From NCBI GenBank assembly GCA_028869255.1, contig CP110972.1, positions 5,618,001-5,682,000 on the forward strand: DNA of 64,000 nucleotides. The letters run 5' to 3'. This document shows, in pieces, positions 33,589-44,095 of the stretch (the first letter of the stretch is position 1; each line of letters opens with the position of its first letter). The notes under the pieces are model-generated. The model was given only the letters and a program-made list of their open reading frames with translations. It searched no databases and was not told the DNA's origin. A program made the translations under genes and the position numbers. The DNA is from Pseudomonas poae. Its GTDB lineage: Bacteria > Pseudomonadota > Gammaproteobacteria > Pseudomonadales > Pseudomonadaceae.

Positions 33589-35311
33589 TTACAGGAAGAA
33601 ATCCAGGCGGAAATAGACCGGCGCTTCGCGCTCGGTCACCACACCAGGGCGCTCCAGGGAGTGGGCAAAGGTCACGCTGGTGCTGACGTATTTGCCTCGG
33701 GCGAACAACTCGACGGAATTACTCGACACCCGGCCGTGCTGGTCGTCGTTGTAGCGATCGTTGCGAATCACACCTTGGTCGTAGCCGACGCTGGCGCCGT
33801 ATTCGAGCAAGGCCGGGCGCATCCAGTCGAGGCTGACCGGCCGCGCCCAGCGCACTTCGTTACGCCAGTAGCCGCCGCTGTCGCCATTGAGTTGCTGATC
33901 CTTGAAGCCACGCACCGAGTAAGCGCCCCCGAGGCTCATGCGTTGCGGCGCGAACAGCACGTCTTCACTGCGCTGCCCGGTGGCCAGGCTGGAAAAACTC
34001 AACGACTCGCCCCACAGCGTAAAAGGCTGCAGATAGCTCAGGGTGGCGGTGTATTTGCGATAGTGCGGGGTCGGGGGTGAGGTTGCCCTGGGGGTCGCGT
34101 GTCTGCTGATTGCTCTGCGCGTCAAAGGCCCCTATGCCGTTTTGCATGCCCGCCTCCAGGTTGACGAAGGCACTGCCGATGCGCCGCCCGTGGGTGAAGC
34201 CGACCTGTAATTCGCTGAGGCGGTTGCTGCTGTCCAGACGTGCGCCGAGCAGGTAGTTGTTGGTGCGCAGGTGCGTCAGGCCGACGTTGACCGAGGTCTT
34301 GCTCACGTCGTCGCGATGGATCACGCGCTCGGCACGCAGCTGGTGGTTCTGGCTGTCGCCGTTCTGCTTGAACTTGAACCCCTGGAGCACGCCGAACGTG
34401 CTGTACTCGCTCTCGCTGTAGGAGTAACTGAAATTCCACCAGCCCCACGGCAGGTTGTAATAGAACATGCTGTTTTTCGAGGTTTTCTGGTGGTCGCTGA
34501 CCGCATCATGACCACCGCGCAGCACCAGTTGGTCGGCCAGGCCCAAGGGGCTGTCCCACTCCAGGCCCGCGCCCCATTGCTGTTCGCCGGTGCTTTTCTG
34601 CCCGTCGTTATTGCGCGACAGGCTCGCGCGCCAGGGCTTTTGCGGCTGGTTTTTCACCACCACTTCGCTGCCGCCCACTTCGCTGCCGGGGGTCAGTACC
34701 ATTTGCGCCTGCTTGGAGGGCAAGCGGCTGAGTTGATCCACCAGTTGCTCGACTTCACGCAGGTCAAGCGCCTCGCCGACCTTGCCGGGAAAGGCCATGG
34801 CCAGCTCGCGGTCGGTCACACTGCTGCCCTCGGCACTCTTCAAGGCTTCGAGTTTGCCTTCCACCACCAGCACCTGCAGGTGGCCACTGGAGAGGTCCTG
34901 CTGCGGCAGGTAGGCGCGGCTGGTGACCCGGCCCTTGGCGATGTAATAGTCGGTGATGACCTTGAGCAGTTCATTGAGCTGCGCAACCCCCAGACACTGG
35001 CCGATATAGGGCTTGAGCAGCCGCGTGCGGTCGGCGGCGGACAGGCTGTCGGCGCCTTTGAGCTCGATGTCTTTGATAGGGAAGCAGCGGGTGTCCGCCG
35101 GCAAGGCCGGGGCCTCGGGCGTGGTGGCTTTGCCGGGCAGGTCCTGGAGTTCTTCCAGGCGCCGGCGTTGCTCTTCGAGAAGGCGATTCTGACGGTCGCG
35201 GATCAGGTCCTGATCCCCAGGCGTAGGGGCAGCCATAGCACTGTTCAGGCTCAAATAAGCGAGCAGGAAAGTGCATAGAAAATACCGAGTCCGTGGCGAT
35301 AACAAAGACAT
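33589..35311 (-). pseudogene. cdiB: cdiB, TpsB outer-membrane transporter, one frameshift
   Basis: CdiB is an Omp85-related barrel that exports CdiA. A signal peptide ends near residue 27 (NSAMA). A polypeptide-transport POTRA pair follows (about residues 70-220: CFPIKDIELKG, YYIAKGRVTSRAYLPQQD, VVEGKLE), then the barrel with the plug motif VRGF (SVRGFKDQQLNGD) and a C-terminal phenylalanine-rich strand ending DFFL. Near plus coordinates 34067-34077 one extra G (C in the coding strand) shifts the frame: it should read NLTPDPHYRKY. Removing one base gives about 573 residues, the normal length. Start MSLLSPRT is chosen for the signal peptide; an ATG 13 codons earlier exists. Confidence 0.85.
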
Positions 35312-35339
35312 GTTCGATCCGTCGACAATCAAGGGGCGG

Positions 35340-35530
35340 CAAACTAACATCGAACTAGCACCAACCCAAGAAACTGGATTAGTTGCACATCCGCACTCAT
35401 TAATCTCGCAACCAATTGATTAATAACAATTAAAAATTATCAAAAAGAAACAAGGCTTGTGTCTGGAAGTATTATTCCGACAAGCGGTAACTGTTTTGAT
35501 AGCGATTCGTCGGAGAACTTAAAGTTGCCA
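35340..35530 (-). promoter_or_regulatory. AT-rich region upstream of cdiB
   Basis: About 190 bases of strongly AT-rich sequence (for example taataacaattaaaaatta at 35421-35440) precede cdiB and contrast with the surrounding GC-rich DNA. It probably holds the cdi promoter and could be bound by MvaT/MvaU-type silencers. No clear -35/-10 pair can be fixed. With the REP that follows, it fills the gene-free stretch from 35312 to 35821. Confidence 0.4.
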
Positions 35531-35649
35531 CTAGTTGGCCATCAAGTTCTTACCGAGATAAGTTAGTACCGAAAAAAGCAGAAAAGTTCGCGGGGGTTTT
35601 GTGAGTTGGATCCCATTTATGCGCATTGAGCCAGTTGTGACGCCCGCTT

Positions 35650-35801
35650 GTCGTGGCGAGCGGGCTTGTTGTGGCGAGCGGGCTTGCCCGCGTTGGGCTG
35701 CGAAGCAGCCCCAATACCGCCATCGCGTTTCTAGCCGGAACCGGGTAGCAGGTTTCAGGGCCGCTTCGCGCCCCAACGCGGGCAAGCCCGCTCGCCACAA
35801 G
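35650..35801. repeat. REP pair with extra partial arm
   Basis: Arms ttgtggcgagcgggcttgcc at 35669 and its complement ending at 35801 enclose about 65 bases; an extra partial copy (tcgtggcgagcgggcttgt) precedes the left arm in tandem. The arm is the CGAGCGGGC type, slightly different from the other REPs in the window. Confidence 0.85.
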
Positions 35802-35821
35802 AGTCCCGTGCGCCGTGAACT

Positions 35822-36310
35822 TCAGCTCACATCTTTATCCCGGTCCTGGCCAGGCACCAGGGTCAACCCCGGCTTTTCCACATCACGCGAGACATGGGAT
35901 TTCACTTGCGACACGCCGCCCTCCTCGTCGTTGTGGATCACCAGCACCCCAGGACGGCGCAACTGCTCCAGGTCGCCCTCGCCCAGGCTGAAGCTCTCGC
36001 TCAGGTTCTTGTCGGTAAGGGCCTTGGCCTCGGCGCGGCGCTGGGCGAACTGGCGGCCTCGGCGTTGCTGGTAGCGTGCCCAGCTGATCAGGATCACGGC
36101 GTTGAACAAGGCAATCCACAGGTAGATTTGCAGGGTGTTGAGCGCCGCAAAAATCGGCGCTTCAATACGTGGACCACCGTGGGTTTCCAGCATCGAGTTA
36201 ATCCCGCGAGCCAGCAGCCAGATCAACCCGGCCCAGGCCATCAGGGTCAACAGCACATCGATGATCCACATCACGGAACGCTGGCGGGTTCTGACCAGTT
36301 TCATGGTCAC
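35822..36310 (-). CDS. pgaD: Poly-GlcNAc synthase accessory subunit PgaD
   Basis: This is a 162-residue inner-membrane protein with two helices (about residues 13-36 and 58-78) and a cytoplasmic tail. With PgaC it forms the synthase of poly-beta-1,6-N-acetylglucosamine; in E. coli the PgaC-PgaD pair binds c-di-GMP at the interface. Family features are the N-terminal [16 protein letters not shown] and the RYQQRR segment after the second helix. The C-terminal tail of about 75 residues is longer than in E. coli PgaD. The start overlaps the pgaC stop by four bases. It is the last gene of pgaABCD. Confidence 0.92.
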   Translation of the reverse strand: MTMKLVRTRQRSVMWIIDVLLTLMAWAGLIWLLARGINSMLETHGGPRIEAPIFAALNTLQIYLWIALFNAVILISWARYQQRRGRQFAQRRAEAKALTDKNLSESFSLGEGDLEQLRRPGVLVIHNDEEGGVSQVKSHVSRDVEKPGLTLVPGQDRDKDVS

Positions 36311-37647
36311 GCCTCCTCTTCAACAGGTTTGATACCGCGATCCGGGCTGACCCAGCGCGCACGCTTCTGGTGCTGGTTGAACAGCACCTTGGGGAAACTG
36401 ACCAGGGTGGTGAACAGGCTGACCAGCCAGAACACCATCGGGTACCACACGGTCCAGAACAGCGTCTTCCACAGGTCTTTCTCGTAACGGCGGTCGATCA
36501 GGATGCTCACGGCAAACTGCAGCAGGCACACCATCGCCAGCACCAGCCCGGTAAACGCCGGCGGCATCAGCGAGTCGACTGCAATCGCCTGTGGCAGCGG
36601 GATAAATTTGCCCACGCCCCAGAAGATCACCGACAGCAGAAAGGTAAAGGCCCAACCGGTAGACAGGCAGTATTCGAACAGCAGCGGCCACAGGTAACGA
36701 TGGCGCCATTGCCAGATGCCACGGATGTTTTTGAACAGCACCTCGGCGCCACCCTGGGCCCAACGCAGGCGCTGCTTCCAGAGGCCGCCAACGGTTTCCG
36801 GCATCAGGATCCAGCACAGAGCGCGGGGCTCGTAGAAGATGCTCCAGTGGTCGAGCTGCAGCTTCCAACTGACATCGATGTCCTCGGTGATCATGTCGGT
36901 GCTCCAGTAGTCGATGCGGTCCAGCGCTTTCTTGCGAAACGCCACCACCACACCCGACACCGTGAAGATCCGCCCGAACACCCGTTGCGTGCGCTTGATC
37001 AAGCCAATGATCGAAGAGAACTCACCCACTTGCACCCGGCCGATCAAGGTCGAGCGAGTGCGAATGCGCGGGTTGCCGGTGACGGCGCCGAGGCGCGGGT
37101 TATCGAGCATCGGCGCCACCATGTAGGCCGCAGCGTTTTTGTCGAGTAACGCATCGCCGTCGATGCACACCAGGTATTCGCTGCGCGCAGCCACGGCGCC
37201 CATGCGCAGGGCCACCGCCTTGCCCTGGTTCTGTGCCAGGTGCAACACGCGCAGACGTGGGTGCTCCAGCGCCAGGGCATCGAGGACCGCCGCGGTGTTA
37301 TCGGAGGAGCCGTCATTCACGGCGATCACTTCGATGTTCGGGTACAGCTGGTCCAGCGCCGCGTGGATCGTATCGGCGGCGTTATCCCCTTCGTTGTAGC
37401 AAGGGATGAGGATCGAGATCAGCGGGGCGCCGGCCAGGGTCGGCGCCGGGGTGTCCTCTTCCCACGGCCAGTGGCGCTCCCAGTGCAGCCAGAAGTACAG
37501 GCCGCCTGCGATCCACAACGCCGACATGAACAGCGGGTAGAAAAACACAAAGTCCATCAGGAACTGCCCGGTGACCAGGAAGATCAGGCCCAGGGGCACG
37601 CCTAATACCAATGCCAGCACGAATAAAGCCAGGATTCTATCGAACAT
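36307..37647 (-). CDS. pgaC: Poly-beta-1,6-N-acetylglucosamine synthase
   Basis: This 446-residue GT2 membrane glycosyltransferase polymerises UDP-GlcNAc. Two helices at the N-terminus (about 5-60), then the catalytic domain with the nucleotide-binding NDGSSDN, the CIDGDALLD (D-x-D), the TED base ([10 protein letters not shown]) and the QRLRWAQGG signature, then three to four C-terminal helices. The start MFDRIL follows the pgaB stop by two bases, so translation is coupled. PgaC is the site of allosteric control by c-di-GMP in E. coli; the diguanylate cyclase and phosphodiesterase at the other end of the window could act on it, though that is inference. Confidence 0.95.
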   Translation of the reverse strand: MFDRILALFVLALVLGVPLGLIFLVTGQFLMDFVFFYPLFMSALWIAGGLYFWLHWERHWPWEEDTPAPTLAGAPLISILIPCYNEGDNAADTIHAALDQLYPNIEVIAVNDGSSDNTAAVLDALALEHPRLRVLHLAQNQGKAVALRMGAVAARSEYLVCIDGDALLDKNAAAYMVAPMLDNPRLGAVTGNPRIRTRSTLIGRVQVGEFSSIIGLIKRTQRVFGRIFTVSGVVVAFRKKALDRIDYWSTDMITEDIDVSWKLQLDHWSIFYEPRALCWILMPETVGGLWKQRLRWAQGGAEVLFKNIRGIWQWRHRYLWPLLFEYCLSTGWAFTFLLSVIFWGVGKFIPLPQAIAVDSLMPPAFTGLVLAMVCLLQFAVSILIDRRYEKDLWKTLFWTVWYPMVFWLVSLFTTLVSFPKVLFNQHQKRARWVSPDRGIKPVEEEA

Positions 37648-37649
37648 GG

Positions 37650-39647
37650 TCAAGGGTTCCATTGGTTGGAAAGGGCCGGACGCACAGTCTTCAGGTCCGG
37701 GGAGTTTTCCAGGAAGTTGTCCGGGTAATAGCCAAAACTCGTGACACCCTGGCGTTTGAGCACACCCATCCATTCAGCCATCTGCCTGGCGTCGATATCC
37801 GGCGCGGCCTGGGTGCGCCAGTCCTTGGCCTGCAGTTCGAATACGGTGCGCTGCAGCGCACCCGGGCGAGCCTTGACCGTGGCGACCAACTTTTCCAGCC
37901 AGGCGTTGGAGGTCTTGTACTCCTGGCCTTCCATCAACGGCATGGCCATGGGCGCGGTCCAGTCGTAGGTCTGGAGGAAGTCATCGAGGTTCTGCGCGAA
38001 CCAGGCTTCGCTGCCCGGGTTGAGCATCGGCTCGGCGAAGATATTGCGTGCGGTGCGCACCTGCGGCCCACCGATAGCGCGGACCTTGGCGGTCAGCTCC
38101 TGGGTGAAGTCGATCAGGTAGCGGCTCTTGAAGCGCGTCCAGCGCTGCATCACTGCCGGGTCGGCGCGCAGGGCCGCAATGCTGTCGGGCAGGCCGTTGG
38201 CGGCGTAGGCCTTGAGCGCGGCGGGGCTGGCGTCTTCGAAGTCCGACAGCACGGCATCGTCGTGGTAGAGCACGCCGTCGATGGCATTGTTGCGCGCCAG
38301 GTCTTCATAGATCTCACCGATGATCTTGCGCACCTGCGGGTCGAACGGCGACAGGCGTTTGTATTGGTCGGGATCGAGGCCCACCTTGCCGGTTTCCGGG
38401 TCCCAGCGGGTCACGCGGGGCAGCTTGGAGTCGAGCGCGAAACTGAGCACCGGCATCCAGGCATACACCGCGGCGTGGGCCCGGGTGTGCAACTGCCAGG
38501 AGACGCGGTTGAACAGGTCGGCGCGCACCGGCAAGTGCCGGTTGGGGAAGTAGAGTTCATGCACCAGGCCGTCGCCCTTGGGGTCGGCGAAGGCTTGCAG
38601 GAACACGGTACCCGCGCCCATGTCCACCACGCGCTGCACCAGTAAGTCGAGATTGCGCGCTTGCTGGGCCGGGTCCGGGTCGTAGACGTTGTCCAGGTCC
38701 ACATGCAGCACCCGCAGCGGCGCCGGGGTTTGCACCGCGACGATGCTATTGGCGAAATGCTCGCCGTCCGGGTCGGAGGCCACCAGGAAGCGTGGGCTGT
38801 TCATCAATTCACTGGAGCTGTCGAGGCCGTCCTCCAGGGTCAGGGCCATCTGGTAGCCGTGCTCGCCGATGATCGCCAGCGAGGTGCCCTTGGCGGCGCC
38901 ATACGGCCATACCCATACGCGGGGTTTCTTGCCGGTCACGTTTTGGATCTTGTTGGAAATCGCCGTGACGTCAGCGCGCATCCGCGCCTGGAACTGGGCC
39001 TCGGTTTCATAGCGGCCCGTGGCCGGGTCATAGCGCAGCGAGGTGGCGGCCGGCTCCAGATTGCCCTGGGGGTTGGCCAGGATCCCGGTGTGGCTGGCAT
39101 CGGTGTGCGCGGCGATTTCCACCAGGCCCGATTGCGACACTTCGCGGATCTGCTGCCACGTGAGGAACTCACCGCGTGGCCGAGGTAAACCGGCGAAGTC
39201 CACCGGTTTGTTCAGTGGCGTGTCGATCCAGTAGCCCACCGGCGCCAGCAAGGCCGGCCAATGATAGGCACGCAGAATCGGCATCACCCGGGTGTAGAAG
39301 CTGGAATAGCCGTCATCGAAGCTCAGCATGATGGCTTTGGGCGGCAACGCCGGCCCACCGTTGCGGGCCGCCAGGATCTGGTCGACGCTGACCGCCTGGT
39401 AGCCGTTCTCGCGCAGCCAGGCCAACTGCTCGATCAAACGCTCGGTGCGCACCGCCACCACCGCCTGGTCGGGGTCGCGATCCTCGACATCGTGGTAGGC
39501 AATGCCCAGGAAGTGGTTTTTCGGCCACGGCGCTTCATTGGCCGGGGTCGGCCGCTCGGCGGGTGGAGTAAATGGCGCGGGTTGCTGGGCGCAGGCACTG
39601 GCCAGCATTACGCCCAGGATCAACAGGCAACGGCTGAGGACGGTCAT
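37650..39647 (-). CDS. pgaB: Poly-GlcNAc N-deacetylase PgaB
   Basis: This is a 665-residue outer-membrane lipoprotein (lipobox LASAC at about residue 19). The N-terminal polysaccharide deacetylase domain (about 45-290) removes some acetyl groups so the polymer can be exported; its metal site is visible as SFDDGY and HTDASH. The C-terminal domain (about 310-640, starting [14 protein letters not shown]) is the glycoside-hydrolase-like part (family GH153) that binds and cuts the chain. Both match E. coli PgaB in order and size. It lies 12 bases after pgaA and two before pgaC. Confidence 0.95.
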   Translation of the reverse strand: MTVLSRCLLILGVMLASACAQQPAPFTPPAERPTPANEAPWPKNHFLGIAYHDVEDRDPDQAVVAVRTERLIEQLAWLRENGYQAVSVDQILAARNGGPALPPKAIMLSFDDGYSSFYTRVMPILRAYHWPALLAPVGYWIDTPLNKPVDFAGLPRPRGEFLTWQQIREVSQSGLVEIAAHTDASHTGILANPQGNLEPAATSLRYDPATGRYETEAQFQARMRADVTAISNKIQNVTGKKPRVWVWPYGAAKGTSLAIIGEHGYQMALTLEDGLDSSSELMNSPRFLVASDPDGEHFANSIVAVQTPAPLRVLHVDLDNVYDPDPAQQARNLDLLVQRVVDMGAGTVFLQAFADPKGDGLVHELYFPNRHLPVRADLFNRVSWQLHTRAHAAVYAWMPVLSFALDSKLPRVTRWDPETGKVGLDPDQYKRLSPFDPQVRKIIGEIYEDLARNNAIDGVLYHDDAVLSDFEDASPAALKAYAANGLPDSIAALRADPAVMQRWTRFKSRYLIDFTQELTAKVRAIGGPQVRTARNIFAEPMLNPGSEAWFAQNLDDFLQTYDWTAPMAMPLMEGQEYKTSNAWLEKLVATVKARPGALQRTVFELQAKDWRTQAAPDIDARQMAEWMGVLKRQGVTSFGYYPDNFLENSPDLKTVRPALSNQWNP

Positions 39648-39659
39648 GGTCAGGCTCTT

Positions 39660-42140
39660 CTAGAAACGGTAAGTGAGGTCGACGAGCAGGCGCAGATCGC
39701 GTTCGCGATCACCGTCGTAAGGTCGGCTGATCAGGCTCAGGTTGGCGCCGGCGTCCAGTACATCGTTCCAGCGAAAACGTTGGCCGTAGCCCACCAGACC
39801 GATGCCACCGGTGGAATAATCGCGCTGGCTATACGTACCCGCACCGACCTGGAACTGCTGACTCCACTGGGTCTCGTAGCGGTGATAGAGCACATGGTTG
39901 ATGTTGAGGACCGGCAACACGGTGAAGTCCGACTTCGGGTTGAAGTAGACCGTGTCTTCCTTGCTGTTGCGGCTGGCGCCGACTTCCAGGCCCAGGTCCA
40001 CTTGCACCTTCGACGAGCTGTAAAGTCCCTCGCGCCCGCTGAGCAAGGCTTCGAAGCGGTCGTTGCCATCGCTGAAATGGGACGGGCTGAGGGTCAGCTT
40101 CCACTCGCGACTTTCGTTGGCACGCCAGCGGATGAAACCGCTGCCGCCGTTGGCCGTGACCCCGTCATTCAACGCCCGCAGTGGCGTGGTGGACAGGAGG
40201 TAGCCAAGGCTGCCGCCGTATTGCCAGTTGTCGTTGATGTCGCGGGCAATCGACACGGCGGCGCCCTGTTTCGAGCCGTCGCCGTAGGAGTGGTTGGACA
40301 CCTCGGCTTCAATCGTCATATCGCGGGTGCGCCGCTCTACGCCGACCACCTGCCAACGGTGCTGGCCGGTGCCCTCTTCGAAATCGGCGCGGGCATAGCC
40401 GGCACCGGCGAACAGGCGCCAGTCTTCGTCGATGGGCGGCGTGTAGAGGCGGCTTTCAATGCCCCAGTCACGGCTACCAGCGACAGCACCCGCATCGCCG
40501 TTGTTACCACCGCCGAAGCTTTTACCGGTGTAAGCCTCGACCCGCAGCTCGGCCATGTCATGCACATCGCGCAGGCGACTGAGGCGCTGCACCTGGCGGT
40601 TGTCCGGGTTGCGTGCGACCACGTCATCGGTCAGCACGTCGAGCTGGCGCCATTCCTGCAGGTCCATCGCGGTATAGGCCTGGCTCACTTCCAGGCCGAT
40701 ATCGCGCGGGGCCTGGGCTTCGGTTTCCTTGAGAATGCCTTCGGCGCGCCGTGGCAAATCGCGGGCGCGGTACATGTCGGCCTGGGCCAGGCGCAAGCCG
40801 ACATTGCCTGGGGCTTTGGCCACCAGCGCTTCCAGGCCGGCCTCGCTGCCTGGCAGGTCGCCGCCGAAGACGCCGGCCTGGGCTGACAGTTGCTGCGCGT
40901 CCATCCAGGCATCGCTGGGGTTGCCGATGGGCAAGCCCTTGAGTTCTACCCGTGGGCTTTGGCTTTTGGCCAGGTTGTTGGCGACCTCACGCGCTTCGTC
41001 GGCTTTGTCGCTTTCCTGCAAGGCATAGAACAACGCCGTGGTGTCTTCAACCCGATCATCACGTTCGGCGTCGGGGGCACTCAGCACCTGGCGGTACAAC
41101 GGTTCGGCTTTTTCCGGCTGGCGTTGGTCGAGGTAGGACGCCGCCACCCAGCGCACGGCGTAGGTGGGCAACTGCACACCTTCGGCCTTGAGGGTTTCAT
41201 ACTCGCGGATCACGTCAGCGGTGCGCGCCCGAGCCTTGAGTGCGCCCAGGCGGTCGATGCGCCAGGTCAGCACGTCGTCATGGGCCGTGGCGTCCGGGGT
41301 CCAACGGGCGAGGAGTTGATCGTAGCCCTGCAAGGCCCGATCAGCGATGACATAGCGTTCTTTCTCGGAGCGCGTGGCGAACTCGGCCATGCGTACGCGC
41401 TCGGCGGCCAGGTCACCTTCCAGGCGACGCTGGGTCACCGGGTCTACAAGCCCCGGGCGCTGGGCCGACAGGCGCAGCGCAGGCTCCGGCAGGCGGGCCT
41501 TTTGCAGGGCGACGATGTATTCGCGGGCCACTTCCGGTTTGCTGCCAGCGCGGATAAACGCCTGGTCGAACTCATGCAGCGCGTCGAACTGCAATCCGGC
41601 GCGAGTCAGCGCATAGCCCAGCGCCATACGCCGGTTGGGGTCATCGGGCTTGGCGGCCACCAGGGCGCGGGCGCGTTGCACCGCTTCGCTGGCTTTACCG
41701 CCGTCAGCCTGCGTGAGGGCCAGGCCCAGTTGCAGGTCGACATTCTGCGGTTCACGCAGCAGCGCCTTGCGATAGACCGCCTCGGCCTGCGCCCACTGCT
41801 TCTGGTTGCGATAGGTGCGTGCGACCGTGGCCAGCGCCTGGGCGGTCAGGTTGCGATTCTGCCCCTGGGCCTCATACACCTTCAGCACTTCGGCATCCTG
41901 GCCGGCCCAACCGGCGATCACCAGGTGATCGCTGATCTGGCCTGGCGTCTGACGCTCGGCTGGCAATTGGCGCAATTGAGTGAGGGCGGGGGTGAAGTTG
42001 CCGTTGCGCGCCTGAATAATCAGCGCGTCATAGGCCGGGTCGGCCATGGCGAAGGTGGGCATCAGCAGCTGGCTGCACAAGGCGACCCCGATGAGCAGTC
42101 GCAACCGGCCTGAGGCACTGAGGGGTAGGTTTCGCAACAT
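39660..42140 (-). CDS. pgaA: Poly-GlcNAc export porin PgaA
   Basis: This is an 826-residue outer-membrane protein. A signal peptide ends near residue 33 (PTFAMA). A long helical TPR superhelix (about 35-520, repeats such as NLTAQALATVARTYRNQKQW and AVYRKALLREPQNVDLQLG) faces the periplasm and holds PgaB and the polymer. The last ~300 residues form a 16-stranded barrel ending in DLTYRF. The start MLRNLP is favoured by AAGGAAG 8 bases upstream over an ATG 20 codons earlier. It is the first gene of pgaABCD. The 300 bases before it include a REP pair (42320-42412), a tight palindrome (aacaattgtt, near 42280) and the probable promoter. Confidence 0.93.
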   Translation of the reverse strand: MLRNLPLSASGRLRLLIGVALCSQLLMPTFAMADPAYDALIIQARNGNFTPALTQLRQLPAERQTPGQISDHLVIAGWAGQDAEVLKVYEAQGQNRNLTAQALATVARTYRNQKQWAQAEAVYRKALLREPQNVDLQLGLALTQADGGKASEAVQRARALVAAKPDDPNRRMALGYALTRAGLQFDALHEFDQAFIRAGSKPEVAREYIVALQKARLPEPALRLSAQRPGLVDPVTQRRLEGDLAAERVRMAEFATRSEKERYVIADRALQGYDQLLARWTPDATAHDDVLTWRIDRLGALKARARTADVIREYETLKAEGVQLPTYAVRWVAASYLDQRQPEKAEPLYRQVLSAPDAERDDRVEDTTALFYALQESDKADEAREVANNLAKSQSPRVELKGLPIGNPSDAWMDAQQLSAQAGVFGGDLPGSEAGLEALVAKAPGNVGLRLAQADMYRARDLPRRAEGILKETEAQAPRDIGLEVSQAYTAMDLQEWRQLDVLTDDVVARNPDNRQVQRLSRLRDVHDMAELRVEAYTGKSFGGGNNGDAGAVAGSRDWGIESRLYTPPIDEDWRLFAGAGYARADFEEGTGQHRWQVVGVERRTRDMTIEAEVSNHSYGDGSKQGAAVSIARDINDNWQYGGSLGYLLSTTPLRALNDGVTANGGSGFIRWRANESREWKLTLSPSHFSDGNDRFEALLSGREGLYSSSKVQVDLGLEVGASRNSKEDTVYFNPKSDFTVLPVLNINHVLYHRYETQWSQQFQVGAGTYSQRDYSTGGIGLVGYGQRFRWNDVLDAGANLSLISRPYDGDRERDLRLLVDLTYRF

Positions 42141-42319
42141 ATCGTGAGCTTCCTTACACACGGAAAGCTGTAACGATAGGTGGTCCTGAGCGATTTGCAT
42201 CAGGGCGTCGGCGTCTCGTGACCCGACCTAGCTTTCCTGTAGGAACTATCCCCGACACCCGTACGAAAAAGGACAAATCATAACAATTGTTCAGAATTGC
42301 CCGGCAAATCTGAAAAACG

Positions 42320-42412
42320 AATGGGGAGCGGACTTGCCTGCGATAAAGGGTCGCCAGCCGGTATGAGTGCCGACTGTTTGACCCTTATCGCGGGCAATCC
42401 CGCTCCCCCATT
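42320..42412. repeat. REP pair (inverted)
   Basis: Arms aatggggagcggacttgcctg and a complementary copy are slightly diverged. They lie between the pga promoter region and the end of the DUF945 gene. Confidence 0.82.
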
Positions 42413-42439
42413 AATTATTTCGGGGCGCTGGCGAAAGCC

Positions 42440-43936
42440 TTACTGCGCGCCGCCGACCGCACCGATTTTGGACATCACGAAGCCAATGAACTGCTCGACG
42501 GTCATCTTCTGGCCGTTGAACGTCACTTCATTGTTGGCGTAATGCAGCTTGGACACCACATCGCTGCCCACCAGGGTCGCCAACTGCGTACCAACGGCCA
42601 TGCCGCTGACCATTTCGCTGGCCATCTGGGATTGCTGCTCGATGGCTTTAGGGTCGGTCACACCGCCCACCTGCGCTTGCAGGGCGGCCACGTCGGCGAT
42701 CATCGGCTTGGACAGGGTCAGGTTGGCATCCAACAGCGACACCATCTGTTTGCCCAGCTCTACCGGCGGCAGCTCCATGGACGACGGCTTGGTCAGGTCC
42801 ACCACCAGGTTGAATTTGCTTTCGCCGTGGGTGGTTTTCAGCGACAGGTTTTCCAGCGCCAGGTGCGGCTTGGCGGCCAGCAGTTGGTTGACGTTGGCTT
42901 CGGCCAGGGTTTGCTCGGCTTCGGTCAGTTGCAGCTCCGGCACTGGTTGGCCGGCGGCGGCTGCGGCTTGCACCGGCTGCATCTTGTCCTGGTAGAGCTT
43001 GGTCAACAGCAGCCCCGATGGAATATCAATGTTCTTCACGCTCAGCGCCATGGCGGCCGAGCCGACAGGTTTGCCCTAGTAGCCGATCTCGTCGATCTTG
43101 TAATCGACGCGGCCGTCCATGTTGTTTTCTTTGATTGCGCTGCTGTCTTTCTGCTCGAAGCCCTTGAGGGTCAGCACCGCCTTTTGCGCACCGTAGGTGA
43201 GCTTGGTATCGCTCAGCTCCAGGGTGTTCTGCCCGGTGTAGAAGCCGAAAGTGGATTTTTCCAGGTTGCTGGCGACGGTGAAGCCGGCGAACTCAGCTTC
43301 GAACGGCGTGCCGTTGCCGTCGACTGCGCTGATCTTGAGGCTGTTCATGTAGCCGTCGGCCTTGACCTTCTTACCCTCGGCGCTGCTGTCGAAGTCCAGG
43401 TTGGCGCCGGAGAAGCTGACCGAGGAGGTGTCGTCCTTGAACTCCAGGGGCAGCAGTTCAAGGTTGCCGCTGACCGAACGGTTGTAGCCGATGTTGGCCA
43501 CGCCCTTGAGCGGCGACACGTCTTTGGCGGCCGCGAACCATTTTTCGGTGGTGGCGTTTTTTTCCAGCGCATAGTGACTGGTGGCCATGACCGGCAGCCA
43601 TTTCAGCGACACCAGGCGCGAGAACGGCAGCGGGCCGTGTTCGATATGGTCGACAAAGAGCAATTCGGGGTTGGGGTTCTGCTCGCCGAACACCGAGCCC
43701 TGGCCTTTGAGGCGGTAGTGCGCGGTGCTGCTGAACAAGCCACGGTCCAGGGACACCAGCTCCAGGGTTGCGGTGCCGTCGACGCCGGCCATGGACCGTT
43801 GCAGCTCCTTGTTGGCGTCCTGGACGGCCGTTTGCAGCACCGGCTCCAGTTGCTTACCGGTGTACCAGGCGCCGCCTGCACTGACGACGCCAACGGCGAC
43901 CACAAAACCCAAAAGAACAACTGCTGGCTTATTCAT
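42440..43936 (-). pseudogene. DUF945 (YdgA family) gene with amber stop
   Basis: Two open stretches (43936-43076 and 43075-42440) lie in one frame and are parted only by a TAG at codon 287 (plus 43076-43078). Translation through it reads KIDEIGY-stop-GKPVGSAAMALSV, where family members have a normal residue, most simply glutamine (CAG to TAG). The full protein would be 498 residues: an N-terminal membrane anchor (VVLLGFVVAVGVVSAGGAW), then repeated beta-rich DUF945 sequence, ending KIGAVGGAQ. The family is of unknown function at the inner membrane. A fragment starting at 43051 (MALSVK) could be made separately but has no clear ribosome binding site. Confidence 0.85.
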
Positions 43937-44095
43937 GAAGTGACCTGATCAAATCCTGTGAGAAGTGGGCTGTCTTCCTTGAACCCTGAAAGGGTTGGCT
44001 CAAGCCCGCCGAAAGCGGGGGAAGATTAGCACTGGCGGCCGCGAACGGCCCAGCTTTTCAGAGGGGTCAGGCCTACCGTTGGTTCACCGAAGGCG

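Noticed and set aside
44005-44019. A terminator between the two-helix membrane protein gene and DUF945
   Set aside because: The five-base stem has no T run on either strand, so it is left as a weak hairpin only.
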